In this document: positions 52,901 through 62,426 of the stretch, piece by piece
Position numbering within the stretch: the first letter of the stretch is position 1
How the letters are laid out: each line of letters starts with the position of its first letter
Assembly (NCBI RefSeq): GCF_026344035.1
Contig: NZ_JAPKND010000001.1
Location: 806,001-870,000 of the forward strand
From: Alcaligenes endophyticus
GTDB lineage: Bacteria; Pseudomonadota; Gammaproteobacteria; Burkholderiales; Burkholderiaceae_B
Length of the DNA stretch: 64,000 bases
Direction of reading: 5' to 3'
Translations under genes and position numbers: made by a program
The notes under the pieces: generated by a model
The model's input: only the letters and a program-made list of their open reading frames with translations
Told to the model about the DNA's origin: nothing
The model's database searches: none

Positions 52901-53248
52901 AAGGTATCTCTCTTCATACAATGCCACACACAACACTGCACATTAGCGAACGCCAATGGCCGATTGTACGCACCGTTTCCCATCAAATATGGGCAGGTAA
53001 GTAAGCTTAGTTATTTTCGCACAACAAAACGATCATGCTTATTTTGTATTTTAGTTGCGTCAATTAGGGATAAGCCTCTATTTCACGTTATAATGTTTCT
53101 TTTGTCACGCAAAACTCCAATCATTTGCGTCAGGTGCAGCAGGCTATATCTTACTAGTCCTGCCTCAGGCATTGTTGCCATCAACCTCCTTTACGTTAGC
53201 CTGGATTGGAATTGCTCAAAAGCAATTGGCTAGACACTGGAATTCTTC
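52901..53248. other. Divergent region and long leader of rhlE
   Basis: About 350 bases without a gene. A consensus TATAAT lies at 53089-53094 on the plus strand, 155 bases before rhlE, without a matching -35. The implied long untranslated leader resembles those of cold-induced helicase genes. No known riboswitch is seen. Confidence 0.45.
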
Positions 53249-54715
53249 TTGGACTCTCATCTTACTTTTGCCTCTCTTGGACTGGCAGAGCCCTTGCTGC
53301 GTGCTATCACTGACGCAGGTTACCAACACCCCACCCCTATTCAAGCGCAAGCCATCCCCAAAGTCATGCAAGGGGGCGATCTTCTTGCTGCGGCTCAGAC
53401 AGGCACTGGAAAAACAGCCGGTTTCACCCTGCCAATTTTGCACAGGTTGCTTAACGAGGCACCTCAAAATCGCAAACCAGGTCGCCCTCGCGCCTTAATA
53501 CTCGCCCCAACACGCGAACTGGCTGCGCAGGTCGAAGAATCTGTGCGCCTTTATGCCAAACACACGCGCTTACGCTCGATAGTGATGTACGGCGGGGTAA
53601 ATATTAACCCCCAATTTAATGCACTGCGTAAACCAGTAGACATACTGGTCGCCACGCCTGGACGCTTGCTCGACCACGTGCGCCAGCGCACTGTCGACCT
53701 TAGCGGCGTAGAAATTCTCGTTCTCGACGAAGCCGACCGTATGCTAGACATGGGCTTTATCCGCGATATTCGCAAAATTCTGAGCTTAATGCCCGTTGAA
53801 CGTCAAACATTGCTGTTCTCGGCCACCTTCTCGGATGAGATTCGCGACTTGGCTCGTGGTTCACTACGTGCACCCGAAGAAATTGCCGTCGCCGCCCGCA
53901 ACACCACCAACGAGCTCATCACTCAACAAGTGGTGCTTACCGAGCAAAGCCATAAGCGCGACCTCCTTAGCTACATCATTCGCGAAAGCGGCTGGAACCA
54001 GGTTTTGGTTTTCTGCCGCACGAAACATGGTGCAAACCGCTTAGCGGACAAATTGGCACGCGATGGTTTAACGGCCGAAGCATTACATGGCAATAAAAGC
54101 CAAGCTGCTCGTACTCGTGCACTGGCTGGCTTTAAAAGCGGCAAGGTTGTCGTACTGGTAGCAACAGATATTGCCGCTCGCGGCTTAGATATCGACCAGC
54201 TCCCATATGTGGTTAACTTTGAACTGCCTAACGTACCTGAAGACTACGTGCATCGTATTGGTCGCACTGGTCGTGCAGGTAGCGAAGGTGTTGCCCTATC
54301 GCTGGTTGATCGCAGCGAAATGCGCTTACTCAAGCAAATTGAGCGTTTAACACGCAACAATGTTGAACGCATCGCGATCGATGGCTGGACTCCTCCTAGC
54401 GCCGAAGCCCTCAGTGCTCAAGCAGCCGCTGACCGCGAGGCACATAGGCTGGCTGAAGCCGCAGCCCCTAAACAGCGTAGCGCTAGACCTATGCGTGGCC
54501 ACAAGGATAACCGCGGCGGTCAAGCAGACACGCGGCCCCGTCGCCCTGCAGCTACTACTGCTGCCGCCGCTGACACCCGTCCACGTCGTCCCGCCAAAGC
54601 TCGCCCACAGGCAGGCAGTGCTAAAGGGCCTCAAGCCAACAACGGTGGTGGCGCGCGCCGCTCCGGTGGTAATGACGGTCGCAAAAGCCGCCCTAATAGT
54701 GCTATAGGCAACTAA
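53249..54715 (+). CDS. rhlE: ATP-dependent DEAD-box RNA helicase RhlE
   Basis: A 488-residue helicase. Motifs in order: the Q motif [11 protein letters not shown], motif I AQTGTGKT, Ia [20 protein letters not shown], and [12 protein letters not shown]. The C-terminal 110 residues are low-complexity, rich in Ala, Arg, Pro and Gly, as in RhlE tails that bind RNA. No in-frame ATG exists before the conserved start; a TTG at 53249 after a TGGAA site is used. RhlE acts in ribosome assembly and RNA decay, often at low temperature. Confidence 0.92.
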   Translation: MDSHLTFASLGLAEPLLRAITDAGYQHPTPIQAQAIPKVMQGGDLLAAAQTGTGKTAGFTLPILHRLLNEAPQNRKPGRPRALILAPTRELAAQVEESVRLYAKHTRLRSIVMYGGVNINPQFNALRKPVDILVATPGRLLDHVRQRTVDLSGVEILVLDEADRMLDMGFIRDIRKILSLMPVERQTLLFSATFSDEIRDLARGSLRAPEEIAVAARNTTNELITQQVVLTEQSHKRDLLSYIIRESGWNQVLVFCRTKHGANRLADKLARDGLTAEALHGNKSQAARTRALAGFKSGKVVVLVATDIAARGLDIDQLPYVVNFELPNVPEDYVHRIGRTGRAGSEGVALSLVDRSEMRLLKQIERLTRNNVERIAIDGWTPPSAEALSAQAAADREAHRLAEAAAPKQRSARPMRGHKDNRGGQADTRPRRPAATTAAAADTRPRRPAKARPQAGSAKGPQANNGGGARRSGGNDGRKSRPNSAIGN

Positions 54716-54845
54716 AAACGCTTATAGTGCTTGTCTGACTCCGCCTCAGGTCAAATTCTTGTCTTGAGGCGGTGCTGTTTCAGAACCATTAACCGTTTAA
54801 AAACGATAGGCAGCTACATGAAGGCTGCACAGATGAGGACACTTT

Positions 54846-56465
54846 ATGTCAGCGCCTGACATACGCTCAGAAGTTAAAAAACGCAGAACCTTTGCGATAA
54901 TTTCCCACCCAGATGCCGGTAAAACAACGCTTACCGAAAAACTCTTGCTCTTTGCAGGGGCGATTCAAATTGCCGGTAGCGTGAAAGCGCGCAAAGCCAG
55001 CCGTCATGCCTCATCTGACTGGATGGAAATCGAAAAACAACGCGGTATTTCTGTCGCCTCTTCAGTGATGCAAATGGAATATCGGGATTGCGTTATCAAT
55101 CTTTTGGATACCCCCGGTCACCAAGACTTCTCAGAAGACACCTACCGCGTATTAACCGCTGTAGATGCGGCATTGATGGTGATTGACGCTGCCAATGGTG
55201 TAGAGCCACAAACGATACGCCTGCTCCAAGTTTGCCGGGCCCGCAATACCCCCATTATTACTTTCGTTAATAAATTAGACCGGGAAGTGCAGGAGCCGCT
55301 AGACCTCTTAGCCGAGATCGAATCGCACCTAGGCATGGAAGCAATTCCTTTTTCATGGCCTATAGGTATGGCACGACGTTTTGCTGGCGTATTCGATTTA
55401 CGCCACGACCATATGCGGGTATTCCGTGCTGGTGAGGAACGCCACAGCCAAGATCAAGACGAAATCATTCCTGGTCTGGACAATCCCGTGATTGCTGAAC
55501 GTTTTGGCGAGACCTTTGCCAAAGCGCATGAAGAAATCGAACTCATCTCGGCGGCTGTACCTGAATTCGACCAGGAGGCCTTCTTACAAGGTAAACAAAC
55601 TCCGGTGTTTTTTGGTTCTGCTATCAACAACTTTGGTGTCCAAGAAGTCTTGGATGCTCTGGTTGAGTTGGCCCCAGCACCTGGCCCCCGCGAAGCCCTG
55701 CAACGTGAAGTGCTGCCAGAAGAAAGCAAATTCAGTGGCGTAGTGTTTAAGGTGCAAGCCAATATGGACCCGGCCCACCGAGATCGTGTTGCCTTTGTCC
55801 GCATTGCGTCCGGTTATTTCAAACGCGGCATGCGCTTAAAAGTATCGCGCTCCAACAAAGAAATCCGCCCTAATAACGTGGTTTCTTTCTTGTCGCAGCG
55901 ACGAGAACTGCTGGATGATGCCTACGCCGGCGATATTATTGGTATTCCGAACCATGGCGTCCTGCAACTAGGTGATGTACTTACCGAGGGCGAGAACCTA
56001 CAGTTCACCGGCTTGCCCTTTTTTGCGCCTGAATTGTTTCAAACCGTTGAGGTAAAAGACCCCCTGCGCACTAAACAACTGCGCGTCGGGCTGACCCAAT
56101 TAGGTGAAGAGGGTGCTATCCAAGTGTTCCGCCCCCATATGGCTGGTGGCGTCATGCTGTTGGGTGCCGTAGGCCAACTACAGTTCGAAGTGGTCGCTCA
56201 TAGGCTAAAAACAGAGTATGGGGTAGACGCCCGGCTATCCTCATCGCGCTTTAACATGGCCCGTTGGGTAACCGCTAAAGACCCCAAAGACTTAAAAAAA
56301 TTCATCGAAACTAATGCGGGCAATATTGCTTACGATGTCGTCGAGGCTGTCGCTTTTTTAGCCAGTTCACCTGCGCAGTTACGCGTTGCTCAAGACCTCA
56401 ATCCAGGTATAGAGTTTCACGCGATGCGCGAACATAGTGGACATGTATTTGGAGAAGCAGTCTAA
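54846..56465 (+). CDS. prfC: Peptide chain release factor 3
   Basis: A 539-residue translational GTPase that ejects RF1 or RF2 from the ribosome after termination. The G motifs are HPDAGKTT (G1), RGISVASS (G2), DTPGHQDF (G3) and NKLDRE (G4). Domains II and III follow, with the C-terminal VGQLQFEVVAHRLKTEYGVD typical of RF3 and distinguishing it from EF-G. It is monocistronic; 130 bases separate it from rhlE. Confidence 0.97.
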   Translation: MSAPDIRSEVKKRRTFAIISHPDAGKTTLTEKLLLFAGAIQIAGSVKARKASRHASSDWMEIEKQRGISVASSVMQMEYRDCVINLLDTPGHQDFSEDTYRVLTAVDAALMVIDAANGVEPQTIRLLQVCRARNTPIITFVNKLDREVQEPLDLLAEIESHLGMEAIPFSWPIGMARRFAGVFDLRHDHMRVFRAGEERHSQDQDEIIPGLDNPVIAERFGETFAKAHEEIELISAAVPEFDQEAFLQGKQTPVFFGSAINNFGVQEVLDALVELAPAPGPREALQREVLPEESKFSGVVFKVQANMDPAHRDRVAFVRIASGYFKRGMRLKVSRSNKEIRPNNVVSFLSQRRELLDDAYAGDIIGIPNHGVLQLGDVLTEGENLQFTGLPFFAPELFQTVEVKDPLRTKQLRVGLTQLGEEGAIQVFRPHMAGGVMLLGAVGQLQFEVVAHRLKTEYGVDARLSSSRFNMARWVTAKDPKDLKKFIETNAGNIAYDVVEAVAFLASSPAQLRVAQDLNPGIEFHAMREHSGHVFGEAV

Positions 56466-56580
56466 TTCTGTCACAAGCTCCAAGCCCGTAATTCGCTACA
56501 ATAAGGGCTTGGACGCGTATTTTTAGAACGATGGGGCGCTTCTCATTGGCAGCGTCATTTTTTCTAGAGACCAGAAATCT

Positions 56581-57201
56581 ATGTCTTGGCGTTTGATTAT
56601 TGCCATTCTTTTACTCGCTGCAGGTGCCTCGGTTTGGGGCGGCATGGAGCTGGGCAATTGGCTGATTGCACACGGACCACAAAAATCTCTGGTCGTGCTA
56701 CCACCCGACCCAGACGATATACCGCTGTTAAATGCCGATGGCCGGCCTTATACCGCACAACCTCCTCAGCCTCTGGCTGACGGGCGTTTAGGTGTGCCAC
56801 AAGCCGTAGAAAGTATGGATTGGCAGATTAGCACTTCGGCTCTCGAGCAAGAAAATCCCCCTATCTCGTTAGCGACTACCTCTATCTCTTTAGAGGAAGC
56901 CATTAGCATCGCCATGAAAGAGCAAAGCGCATCACTACAAGGCATTGCTCAAGTGGATTTAACCAATAACAATGTCGACTCTGTCATCGATATTCCACAG
57001 CCTCCGCCCCCCTCGCAAGAGGTACAAGTGCCTTATAACAACAACGGCAATTGGCAAGCGCAATTGCAGCAAGAACTACGTGCTTGCAGCAATAAGGGCT
57101 TCTTTGATCGCCCCAGTTGCTCATGGGAGGCCAGAAATAAATATTGTGCGCCTAATAATGCTTGGGGCCGCGTAGAGGGCTGTCCTAGCAAAGCATTTTA
57201 A
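56581..57201 (+). CDS. Exported protein of unknown function with cysteine-rich C-terminus
   Basis: A 206-residue protein starting with a signal anchor (residues 4-20, LIIAILLLAAGASVWGG). The middle is Pro/Gln-rich and disordered in appearance. The last 45 residues form a small domain (LQQELRACSNKGFFDRPSC, then a YCAPNNAWGRVEGC segment) with four cysteines that could form two disulfides; this kind of short Cys domain recurs in betaproteobacterial envelope proteins. No function is known. A clear terminator follows. Confidence 0.75.
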   Translation: MSWRLIIAILLLAAGASVWGGMELGNWLIAHGPQKSLVVLPPDPDDIPLLNADGRPYTAQPPQPLADGRLGVPQAVESMDWQISTSALEQENPPISLATTSISLEEAISIAMKEQSASLQGIAQVDLTNNNVDSVIDIPQPPPPSQEVQVPYNNNGNWQAQLQQELRACSNKGFFDRPSCSWEARNKYCAPNNAWGRVEGCPSKAF

Positions 57202-57219
57202 ACGCTTTCCAGCACATAC

Positions 57220-57258
57220 AAAAAACCTCCGTACTTTAATTAGTTACGGAGGTTTTTT
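57220..57258. terminator. Bidirectional terminator between the exported protein and bfr
   Basis: AACCTCCGTA (57224-57233) pairs perfectly with TACGGAGGTT (57245-57254), with A runs before and T runs after, so it serves both converging genes. Confidence 0.92.
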
Positions 57259-57289
57259 AATCGATAAATGAAGCTGAAAATATGACGGA

Positions 57290-57766
57290 TTAGTCGTGGT
57301 CGCCCATTTGGGACTGTAAGTAGTTTGGTAAACCGACCTTTTCAATCAACTCAAGTTGGGTTTCTACCCAGTCGATATGCTCTTCGGTATCGTCCAAAAT
57401 CTTCAAAAACAAGTCACGCGATACGTAATCACGTACCGATTCACAGTAGGCGATCGCCTCCACCACGGTTTTGTGAGCGGCTTGTTCCAACTTCAAGTCG
57501 CAGCCCAATAGCTCAGGCACATTTTCACCTATCATGATTTTGTGCATATCCTGAAGGTTGGGTAAACCATCCAGCATAAAAATGCGCTCAATCAGTAAAT
57601 CGGCGTGCTTCATCTCGCCAATAGACTCTTCATATTCGTGCTTACCCAGCTTCTCAAACCCCCAATGGTTCAGCATACGGGCGTGAAGGAAATACTGGTT
57701 TATCGCGGTCAGCTCATTTTTTAGCTGAGCGTTCAGGTGTTGTATAACGATTTTATCGCGGACCAT
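57290..57766 (-). CDS. bfr: Bacterioferritin
   Basis: A 158-residue ferritin-like subunit. The haem-ligating Met52 is present, as are the ferroxidase ligands Glu18, Glu51, His54, Glu94 and His130. Position 127, a glutamate ligand in E. coli Bfr, is threonine here (DDTEEH), though Glu128 is adjacent. This may weaken iron oxidation or shift the ligand, as in bacterioferritins that pair a haem subunit with a catalytic one. Twenty-four subunits store iron as a ferric mineral. The bfd gene lies 200 bases upstream on the same strand. Confidence 0.95.
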   Translation of the reverse strand: MVRDKIVIQHLNAQLKNELTAINQYFLHARMLNHWGFEKLGKHEYEESIGEMKHADLLIERIFMLDGLPNLQDMHKIMIGENVPELLGCDLKLEQAAHKTVVEAIAYCESVRDYVSRDLFLKILDDTEEHIDWVETQLELIEKVGLPNYLQSQMGDHD

Positions 57767-57941
57767 AATCCTCTCCTGTGGTACGACTGTTCATGTCGGA
57801 CGCAAGCTTACGCTGCGTTCCCTACTACGCTAAAACAGAAAGACTACCATGAAGGATTAGAAAAAGACCCTAAGCCCCTGAATACACGCGCTCTTACGTT
57901 GCTTATTTGGGTTAGTGACACACCAAATAATAAGCATTCGC

Positions 57942-57962
57942 AAAACGCCCTTTGAGTAGGGC
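57942..57962 (-). terminator. Weak terminator of bfd
   Basis: On the minus strand GCCCT pairs with AGGGC around a six-base loop, followed by GTTTTG, starting eight bases after the bfd stop. Confidence 0.45.
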
Positions 57963-57969
57963 TAAATGA

Positions 57970-58239
57970 TTAAGCGCGACACACAACGCGTTCAAAAGGT
58001 ATAGCAGGAATGACTGTATCGTTGGCCGCTGGCTCTACGATAGGAGTCAGTGGCGCTGCTATCATGGGTTGATCCTGGTACGCACCGCCCGGCAAATACT
58101 CTTTAGCGGTATCAGCACAACATCCACAACACGACGCAACACCTAACTGCCCCTGCAAATCGCAAAGACTCTTGGCACCGTTGCTAACAGCTTCCTGAAC
58201 CTGACGCTCGGTAATCGCATTACATATGCAAATATACAT
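57970..58239 (-). CDS. bfd: Bacterioferritin-associated ferredoxin
   Basis: An 89-residue [2Fe-2S] protein. The four ligand cysteines are in CICN near the N-terminus and CCGCC (SCCGCCADTAKEYL), the BFD-like fold. Bfd reduces the Bfr mineral through the haem to release iron. The open frame extends to 58257, but the ATG at 58239 gives the standard MYICICNAITE start. A Fur-box-like sequence overlaps the start region, consistent with induction under iron starvation. Confidence 0.92.
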   Translation of the reverse strand: MYICICNAITERQVQEAVSNGAKSLCDLQGQLGVASCCGCCADTAKEYLPGGAYQDQPMIAAPLTPIVEPAANDTVIPAIPFERVVCRA

Positions 58240-58253
58240 GAGAACAATTATCA
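58239..58253 (-). promoter_or_regulatory. Fur-box-like site at the bfd start
   Basis: On the minus strand TGATAATTGTTCTCA matches the 7-1-7 Fur consensus in one perfect half (TGATAAT) and five of seven positions in the other. It touches the start codon. Confidence 0.4.
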
Positions 58254-58348
58254 ACAAGATTCATAAAAGAAGCAAGTTGTTTTTGATCACAATAAAGAAA
58301 TATGGATAAACACCACGAAGGAAGCGCCACGAACCGCCAGCCATCAAC

Positions 58349-59743
58349 TTATGAATGCCCTAAGTGGGCACGCATTCTACGTTGTACTGCCGACTCAATA
58401 CCCTCTAACTCACGATATTTAGCCACCGTACGGCGTGCTACATCAATGCCTTGACGACACAGCATATCGCTCAGACGTTGATCAGAGTAGGGCTTGTGAG
58501 CGGGTTCAGATTGAATCAAACGCACAATGTGAGCACGTATGGCCAGCGCTGAGAGGGGTGCTTGGGCACCAAAGCCTGCCACTGCGGTAGAGAAAAAATA
58601 CTTTAACTCAAACATACCAAGAGGCGTCTGCATATATTTAAGCCGGGTGGCACGTGACACTGTGGACTCATGTAATTCAGTAGCCAATGCAATATCACGC
58701 AACTGCAAAGGCTGCATCGCGGTTTGACCCTCAGAAAAAAAAGCTTGCTGCCGCTCAACAATGGCATTGGCCACCCGTAAAACAGTGGCAAAACGTTGAC
58801 TAACGCCGCGTATAAACCCGCTCGCTTTTTGTCGCGCTTGCTGCAAACTAGGGCTTTGCAACAAGGCATGTTCATCCATCTGCGCTAAGCGTAAACGAGG
58901 TACCGCCCAAGGGTTTAAACGCACCTGCCATCGCCCAGACACCTCACGTAAAAGTACGTCCGGCGTAATGAAATCGGCGGTATTTTGAGTCCATGCGCGC
59001 CCTGGCTTAGGGTCCAACGCTAACACCCGTTTATGTGCAGCCTGCAAAACGTTAGCCCCGTAGCGTGTACCCAGCGCGTGCTTTAATTTATGCATGGACG
59101 ACAAACTGTTTAAATGCTCTTGTATCAACACGTAAGCACACGCCAGTATCGGATCCACGTGTTTTGCTTGGACGCGCTGCAATTGCAGCGTCAAGCACTC
59201 CGCTAAGTCACGAGCTCCGACCCCTGCGGGATCTAACGACTGGACCAAATAGAGTGCCTCCTCAAGCTCTGATAACTCCACCTCTAGCTCGTCTGGCAGG
59301 TACAGCAAGAGCTCCTCCAAGCTGGTTTCTAAATAGGCGTTATCATCCAGCTCAGCAATAATCAGTTGAGCTAGCGCACGCTCTCGCTGATCAATGTGCT
59401 TTGCCGCCAACTGGCGCTCGAGGTAAGCGCTAAGCCCCTCACTTTGGGCCATATTTTGCAACCAATCCAGGTCATCCTCGGCACCACTGGAGGCTCCTAA
59501 GTTGGTAAAATCCAACACAGACAAAACTTCCGGTTCGCTCTGACTTAATGGCTCCGCCTCTTTAATGCCATACTCTAGCGGATCGTCAACACGCTCCAAC
59601 ATTGGATTATCCAGCAGAGCTTGCAAGATTTCTTGATCCAGTTCGGCACCCGACAACTGTAGCAATTTAATTGATTGCTGTAGCTGTGGCGTAAGAGCCA
59701 GCTTTTGCTGCTGGCGTAAATCCAAGATTTGGCGCGCAAGCAT
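58349..59743 (-). CDS. rpoN: RNA polymerase sigma-54 factor
   Basis: A 464-residue sigma-54. The Gln/Leu-rich region I (LDLRQQQKLALTPQLQQSIK) binds enhancer activators, an acidic region II follows (about residues 65-115), and the core-binding and helix-turn-helix parts end in the RpoN box ARRTVAKYRE at about residues 436-445, the -24 contact. Directs nitrogen, motility or other activator-dependent promoters. The usual downstream hpf and ptsN genes are not here; the next gene downstream is bfd's upstream region on the same strand. Confidence 0.96.
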   Translation of the reverse strand: MLARQILDLRQQQKLALTPQLQQSIKLLQLSGAELDQEILQALLDNPMLERVDDPLEYGIKEAEPLSQSEPEVLSVLDFTNLGASSGAEDDLDWLQNMAQSEGLSAYLERQLAAKHIDQRERALAQLIIAELDDNAYLETSLEELLLYLPDELEVELSELEEALYLVQSLDPAGVGARDLAECLTLQLQRVQAKHVDPILACAYVLIQEHLNSLSSMHKLKHALGTRYGANVLQAAHKRVLALDPKPGRAWTQNTADFITPDVLLREVSGRWQVRLNPWAVPRLRLAQMDEHALLQSPSLQQARQKASGFIRGVSQRFATVLRVANAIVERQQAFFSEGQTAMQPLQLRDIALATELHESTVSRATRLKYMQTPLGMFELKYFFSTAVAGFGAQAPLSALAIRAHIVRLIQSEPAHKPYSDQRLSDMLCRQGIDVARRTVAKYRELEGIESAVQRRMRAHLGHS

Positions 59744-59751
59744 AGATAGGT

Positions 59752-60315
59752 ATGAACACCATGAAAAGCGACTATCCCGACCATCAGCTACGCCAGGACA
59801 CGCAAGTATTAAAGCAAGCTTTACATAAGCTCAATGCAACAGCCATTATCATTTCTGTGGTGACCATTGTAGTAGTTGCCGTCATTTGGTGGGGATTACT
59901 TAATCGCTTGATCAGTTTTGGCACTAGCCTTGATTACTCTGGCCTAGAGGGCCTTGGGGTGCAGAATATCGCCCGTCTGAAACAATACAATCCCTTTTTT
60001 TGGTGGACGATTGTCGCACTTATTAGCCTACTTATTGTGTACATGCTCTATCAGTTTTGCACTAATGTATTTTTGCGTAATCGGCAAAAAATTGTGGATG
60101 AAACCACTATCGCCAACCTTAGCCGAGCACTTAGCCCAGCGGCAAAAAAGGTGATCTTTTGGATCTGGCAAGATCCTATGCATCCTATCACTGTAGGCGT
60201 TTTGCAACGTAGCCTAGAAGAAATAAAAACGGGTAGATTCGAAAAAATTCATTTAGCTCAACTACATATCGAGCTTTTAAAGAAAGAGTACAAACGCGTA
60301 GACCCAGAAATTTAA
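59752..60315 (+). CDS. Two-span membrane protein of unknown function
   Basis: A 187-residue protein divergent from rpoN, with starts only eight bases apart, so promoters overlap. Two hydrophobic helices (about residues 31-52 and 84-104) enclose a periplasmic loop, and a charged helical cytosolic domain follows (KIVDETTIANLSRALSPAAK onwards). A methionine at 59761 is an alternative start. The family is not recognised; it ends 36 bases before the leucine leader. Confidence 0.65.
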   Translation: MNTMKSDYPDHQLRQDTQVLKQALHKLNATAIIISVVTIVVVAVIWWGLLNRLISFGTSLDYSGLEGLGVQNIARLKQYNPFFWWTIVALISLLIVYMLYQFCTNVFLRNRQKIVDETTIANLSRALSPAAKKVIFWIWQDPMHPITVGVLQRSLEEIKTGRFEKIHLAQLHIELLKKEYKRVDPEI

Positions 60316-60351
60316 CTTGCAATGATGCAAATTTTATGTTCGACTAGAATA

Positions 60352-60486
60352 ATGATTAGTCAGCACGCCACCCTCCCTTACAACGTGACCGCCAGCCAGT
60401 TCTCGGCTGACAACGTTGTCGCGCGTGCTCACTACCGCACTACCTTAGCACTAGCACTACTACTAAGCATCGGTTGCCGGGCCTAG
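60352..60486 (+). CDS. leuL: leuA operon leader peptide
   Basis: A 44-codon open frame upstream of leuA with five leucine codons in seven, TTA GCA CTA GCA CTA CTA CTA (60445-60465), all of the less common TTA/CTA types. This is the design of a leucine attenuator: ribosome stalling at these codons when charged tRNA-Leu is scarce. It ends SIGCRA then TAG at 60484-60486. A GTG at 60385 is a shorter alternative start. The hairpins that compete downstream are listed next. Confidence 0.85.
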   Translation: MISQHATLPYNVTASQFSADNVVARAHYRTTLALALLLSIGCRA

Positions 60487-60594
60487 CGCTCCGTGGTAGT
60501 CCGGCAGCCATACTCAGCCACATCCCGTTTTACGCCGTCACTGGCAAACACAAAACGTGTAGCTGAACGCTTAGTGGCGGCAAAAAGTTAATAT
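60439..60594 (+). promoter_or_regulatory. leuA transcription attenuator hairpins
   Basis: ACTACC (60439-60444), just before the Leu run, can pair with GGTAGT (60495-60500). TGCCGG (60475-60480) can pair with CCGGCA (60501-60506). The last stem, GCCGTCACT (60534-60542) with AGTGGCGGC (60573-60581, one G-T pair), precedes AAAAAG and a T-rich run, a possible terminator. Overlapping pairings are what an attenuator requires; folding energies were not computed. Confidence 0.6.
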
Positions 60595-60618
60595 TCTTTT
60601 TGTCCAACAGGTGCCCTC

Positions 60619-62313
60619 ATGATGTTGACCGACCCCTCTCAAAAATACCGTCCTTTTGTGGCGTTCGAACACGACTATTCCGAACGTACTTGGCCCTCTA
60701 AGCGCATTAGCAAAGCGCCTATCTGGATGAGTACAGACTTACGTGATGGCAACCAGGCTTTAATTGAGCCCATGAGTGTTGCCCGTAAACTGCGCTTCTT
60801 TGAACAGTTGATCAAAATCGGCTTCAAAGAAATCGAAGTCGGTTTCCCTTCTGCCTCTCAAACCGACTTCGATTTTGTTCGAAAGCTGATTGAAGAAAAT
60901 CGCATCCCTGACGACGTCACCATCATCGTCCTGACCCAATCACGCCAAGACCTGATTGAGCGTACGGTGCAAGCGGCAGCAGGCGCCAAGCAAGCCATTA
61001 TTCACCTGTATAACGCGTGTGCACCCGCATTTCGTAAGATCGTCTTTAATATGAGTAAAGACCAAATCAAAGAAATAGCCCTGAGCGGTACGCGTTTGGT
61101 TAAAGCTGAGGTCGCTAAATACCCCCAAACCTCTTGGCGCTATGAGTACTCCCCAGAAGTATTCAGTACCACTGAACCCGAATTCGCTCTGGATGTCTGT
61201 AATGCCGTCGTTCAAGCTTGGGCGCCCACTGTCGAGCAGCCAATCATTTTAAACTTGCCCGCAACAGTAGAAGCCACCACACCCAATATGTATGCTGACC
61301 AAATTGAATGGATGCATACCCATTTACAGCAACGTGACAAAATCATCCTCAGCGTCCACCCTCACAATGACCGCGGCACCGCCGTGGCGGCAGCCGAATT
61401 AGCGGTAATGGCGGGTGCTGATCGTATCGAGGGTTGTTTATTTGGTAGCGGCGAGCGCACAGGAAACGTTTGCTTGGTCACACTGGCCCTGAACTTGTAC
61501 ACCCAAGGCGTGAATCCTGAGTTGGATTTTTCTGATATTGATGAAATTCGCCGTTGTGCGGAGTACTGCAATCAGCTACCTGTACACCCACGTCATCCTT
61601 ATGCTGGCGACTTAGTCTTTACGGCGTTTTCAGGCTCGCACCAAGATGCCATTAAAAAGGGGCTGACTCAACAACAGGCTGACGCCCTCTGGGAAGTTCC
61701 GTACTTGCCTATCGACCCAGCCGACTTGGGCCGTAGCTATGATGCCGTCATTCGCGTCAACAGCCAGTCAGGTAAAGGCGGTGTATCGTACTTGTTGGAG
61801 CAAGAACACGGTTTGAGCTTGCCACGTCGTTTGCAAATTGAGTTTAGCCGCGCCATTCAGCGCGTCACCGACAGCACAGGAAAAGAAGTGACGCCTGAAA
61901 ACGTATACGACATTTTCAAAGAAGAATACTTAGACGTTCCCACGCACTGGAAACTGATTAATCACCGCATTGTGAGCCAGCCGCATGAGCAAAGCGATCA
62001 ACAGTTCAATATTGAATTAGAAATAGAGCGTGACGGTGAGCGCGTGAGCTTACAAGGGCAGGGCGAAGGTGCTATTTCGGCCTTTGTCGCTGCGTTGGGC
62101 CAGTCTATTACGATTATGGACTACAACGAGCACGCCATAGGCTCCGGAGCTGAAACACGCGCTGCCTCGTATGTGGAGATGCGTATTGGCGACAGCCCCA
62201 CGGGCTTTGGTGTTGGGGTGCATCGCGATATCGTAACGTCTTCTTTCTTGGCTATCTTGAGTGCCTTGAATCGTCACGAAGCCAGCAAAAAACAAGAGGC
62301 CGCAACCGCTTAA
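60619..62313 (+). CDS. leuA: 2-isopropylmalate synthase
   Basis: A 564-residue enzyme that condenses acetyl-CoA with 2-ketoisovalerate, the first committed step of leucine synthesis. The catalytic barrel starts with the metal-binding motif [11 protein letters not shown] and includes [18 protein letters not shown] and [12 protein letters not shown]; the C-terminal leucine-sensing domain occupies about residues 440-560 ([19 protein letters not shown]). The length and motifs match the longer LeuA form found in many betaproteobacteria and actinobacteria. It is preceded by a Leu-rich leader, so it is regulated both by attenuation and by feedback. Confidence 0.96.
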   Translation: MMLTDPSQKYRPFVAFEHDYSERTWPSKRISKAPIWMSTDLRDGNQALIEPMSVARKLRFFEQLIKIGFKEIEVGFPSASQTDFDFVRKLIEENRIPDDVTIIVLTQSRQDLIERTVQAAAGAKQAIIHLYNACAPAFRKIVFNMSKDQIKEIALSGTRLVKAEVAKYPQTSWRYEYSPEVFSTTEPEFALDVCNAVVQAWAPTVEQPIILNLPATVEATTPNMYADQIEWMHTHLQQRDKIILSVHPHNDRGTAVAAAELAVMAGADRIEGCLFGSGERTGNVCLVTLALNLYTQGVNPELDFSDIDEIRRCAEYCNQLPVHPRHPYAGDLVFTAFSGSHQDAIKKGLTQQQADALWEVPYLPIDPADLGRSYDAVIRVNSQSGKGGVSYLLEQEHGLSLPRRLQIEFSRAIQRVTDSTGKEVTPENVYDIFKEEYLDVPTHWKLINHRIVSQPHEQSDQQFNIELEIERDGERVSLQGQGEGAISAFVAALGQSITIMDYNEHAIGSGAETRAASYVEMRIGDSPTGFGVGVHRDIVTSSFLAILSALNRHEASKKQEAATA

Positions 62314-62397
62314 GCCATTAACTCTAGCGGCGACGGGCGGTGATCCTGCCAGCTCAGCCGCTCACCCTAGCAGTCTCATGATCTGAGCTGACCACAG

Positions 62398-62426
62398 CAG
62401 CCCCTGTATCACAGGGGCTGATTCTA
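62398..62426 (+). terminator. Terminator of leuA
   Basis: CAGCCCCTG and CAGGGGCTG form a perfect nine-base stem with a TATCA loop, followed by ATTCTATT. It lies 85 bases after leuA, with another hairpin (AGCTCAG/CTGAGCT, near 62351-62388) before it. Confidence 0.75.
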
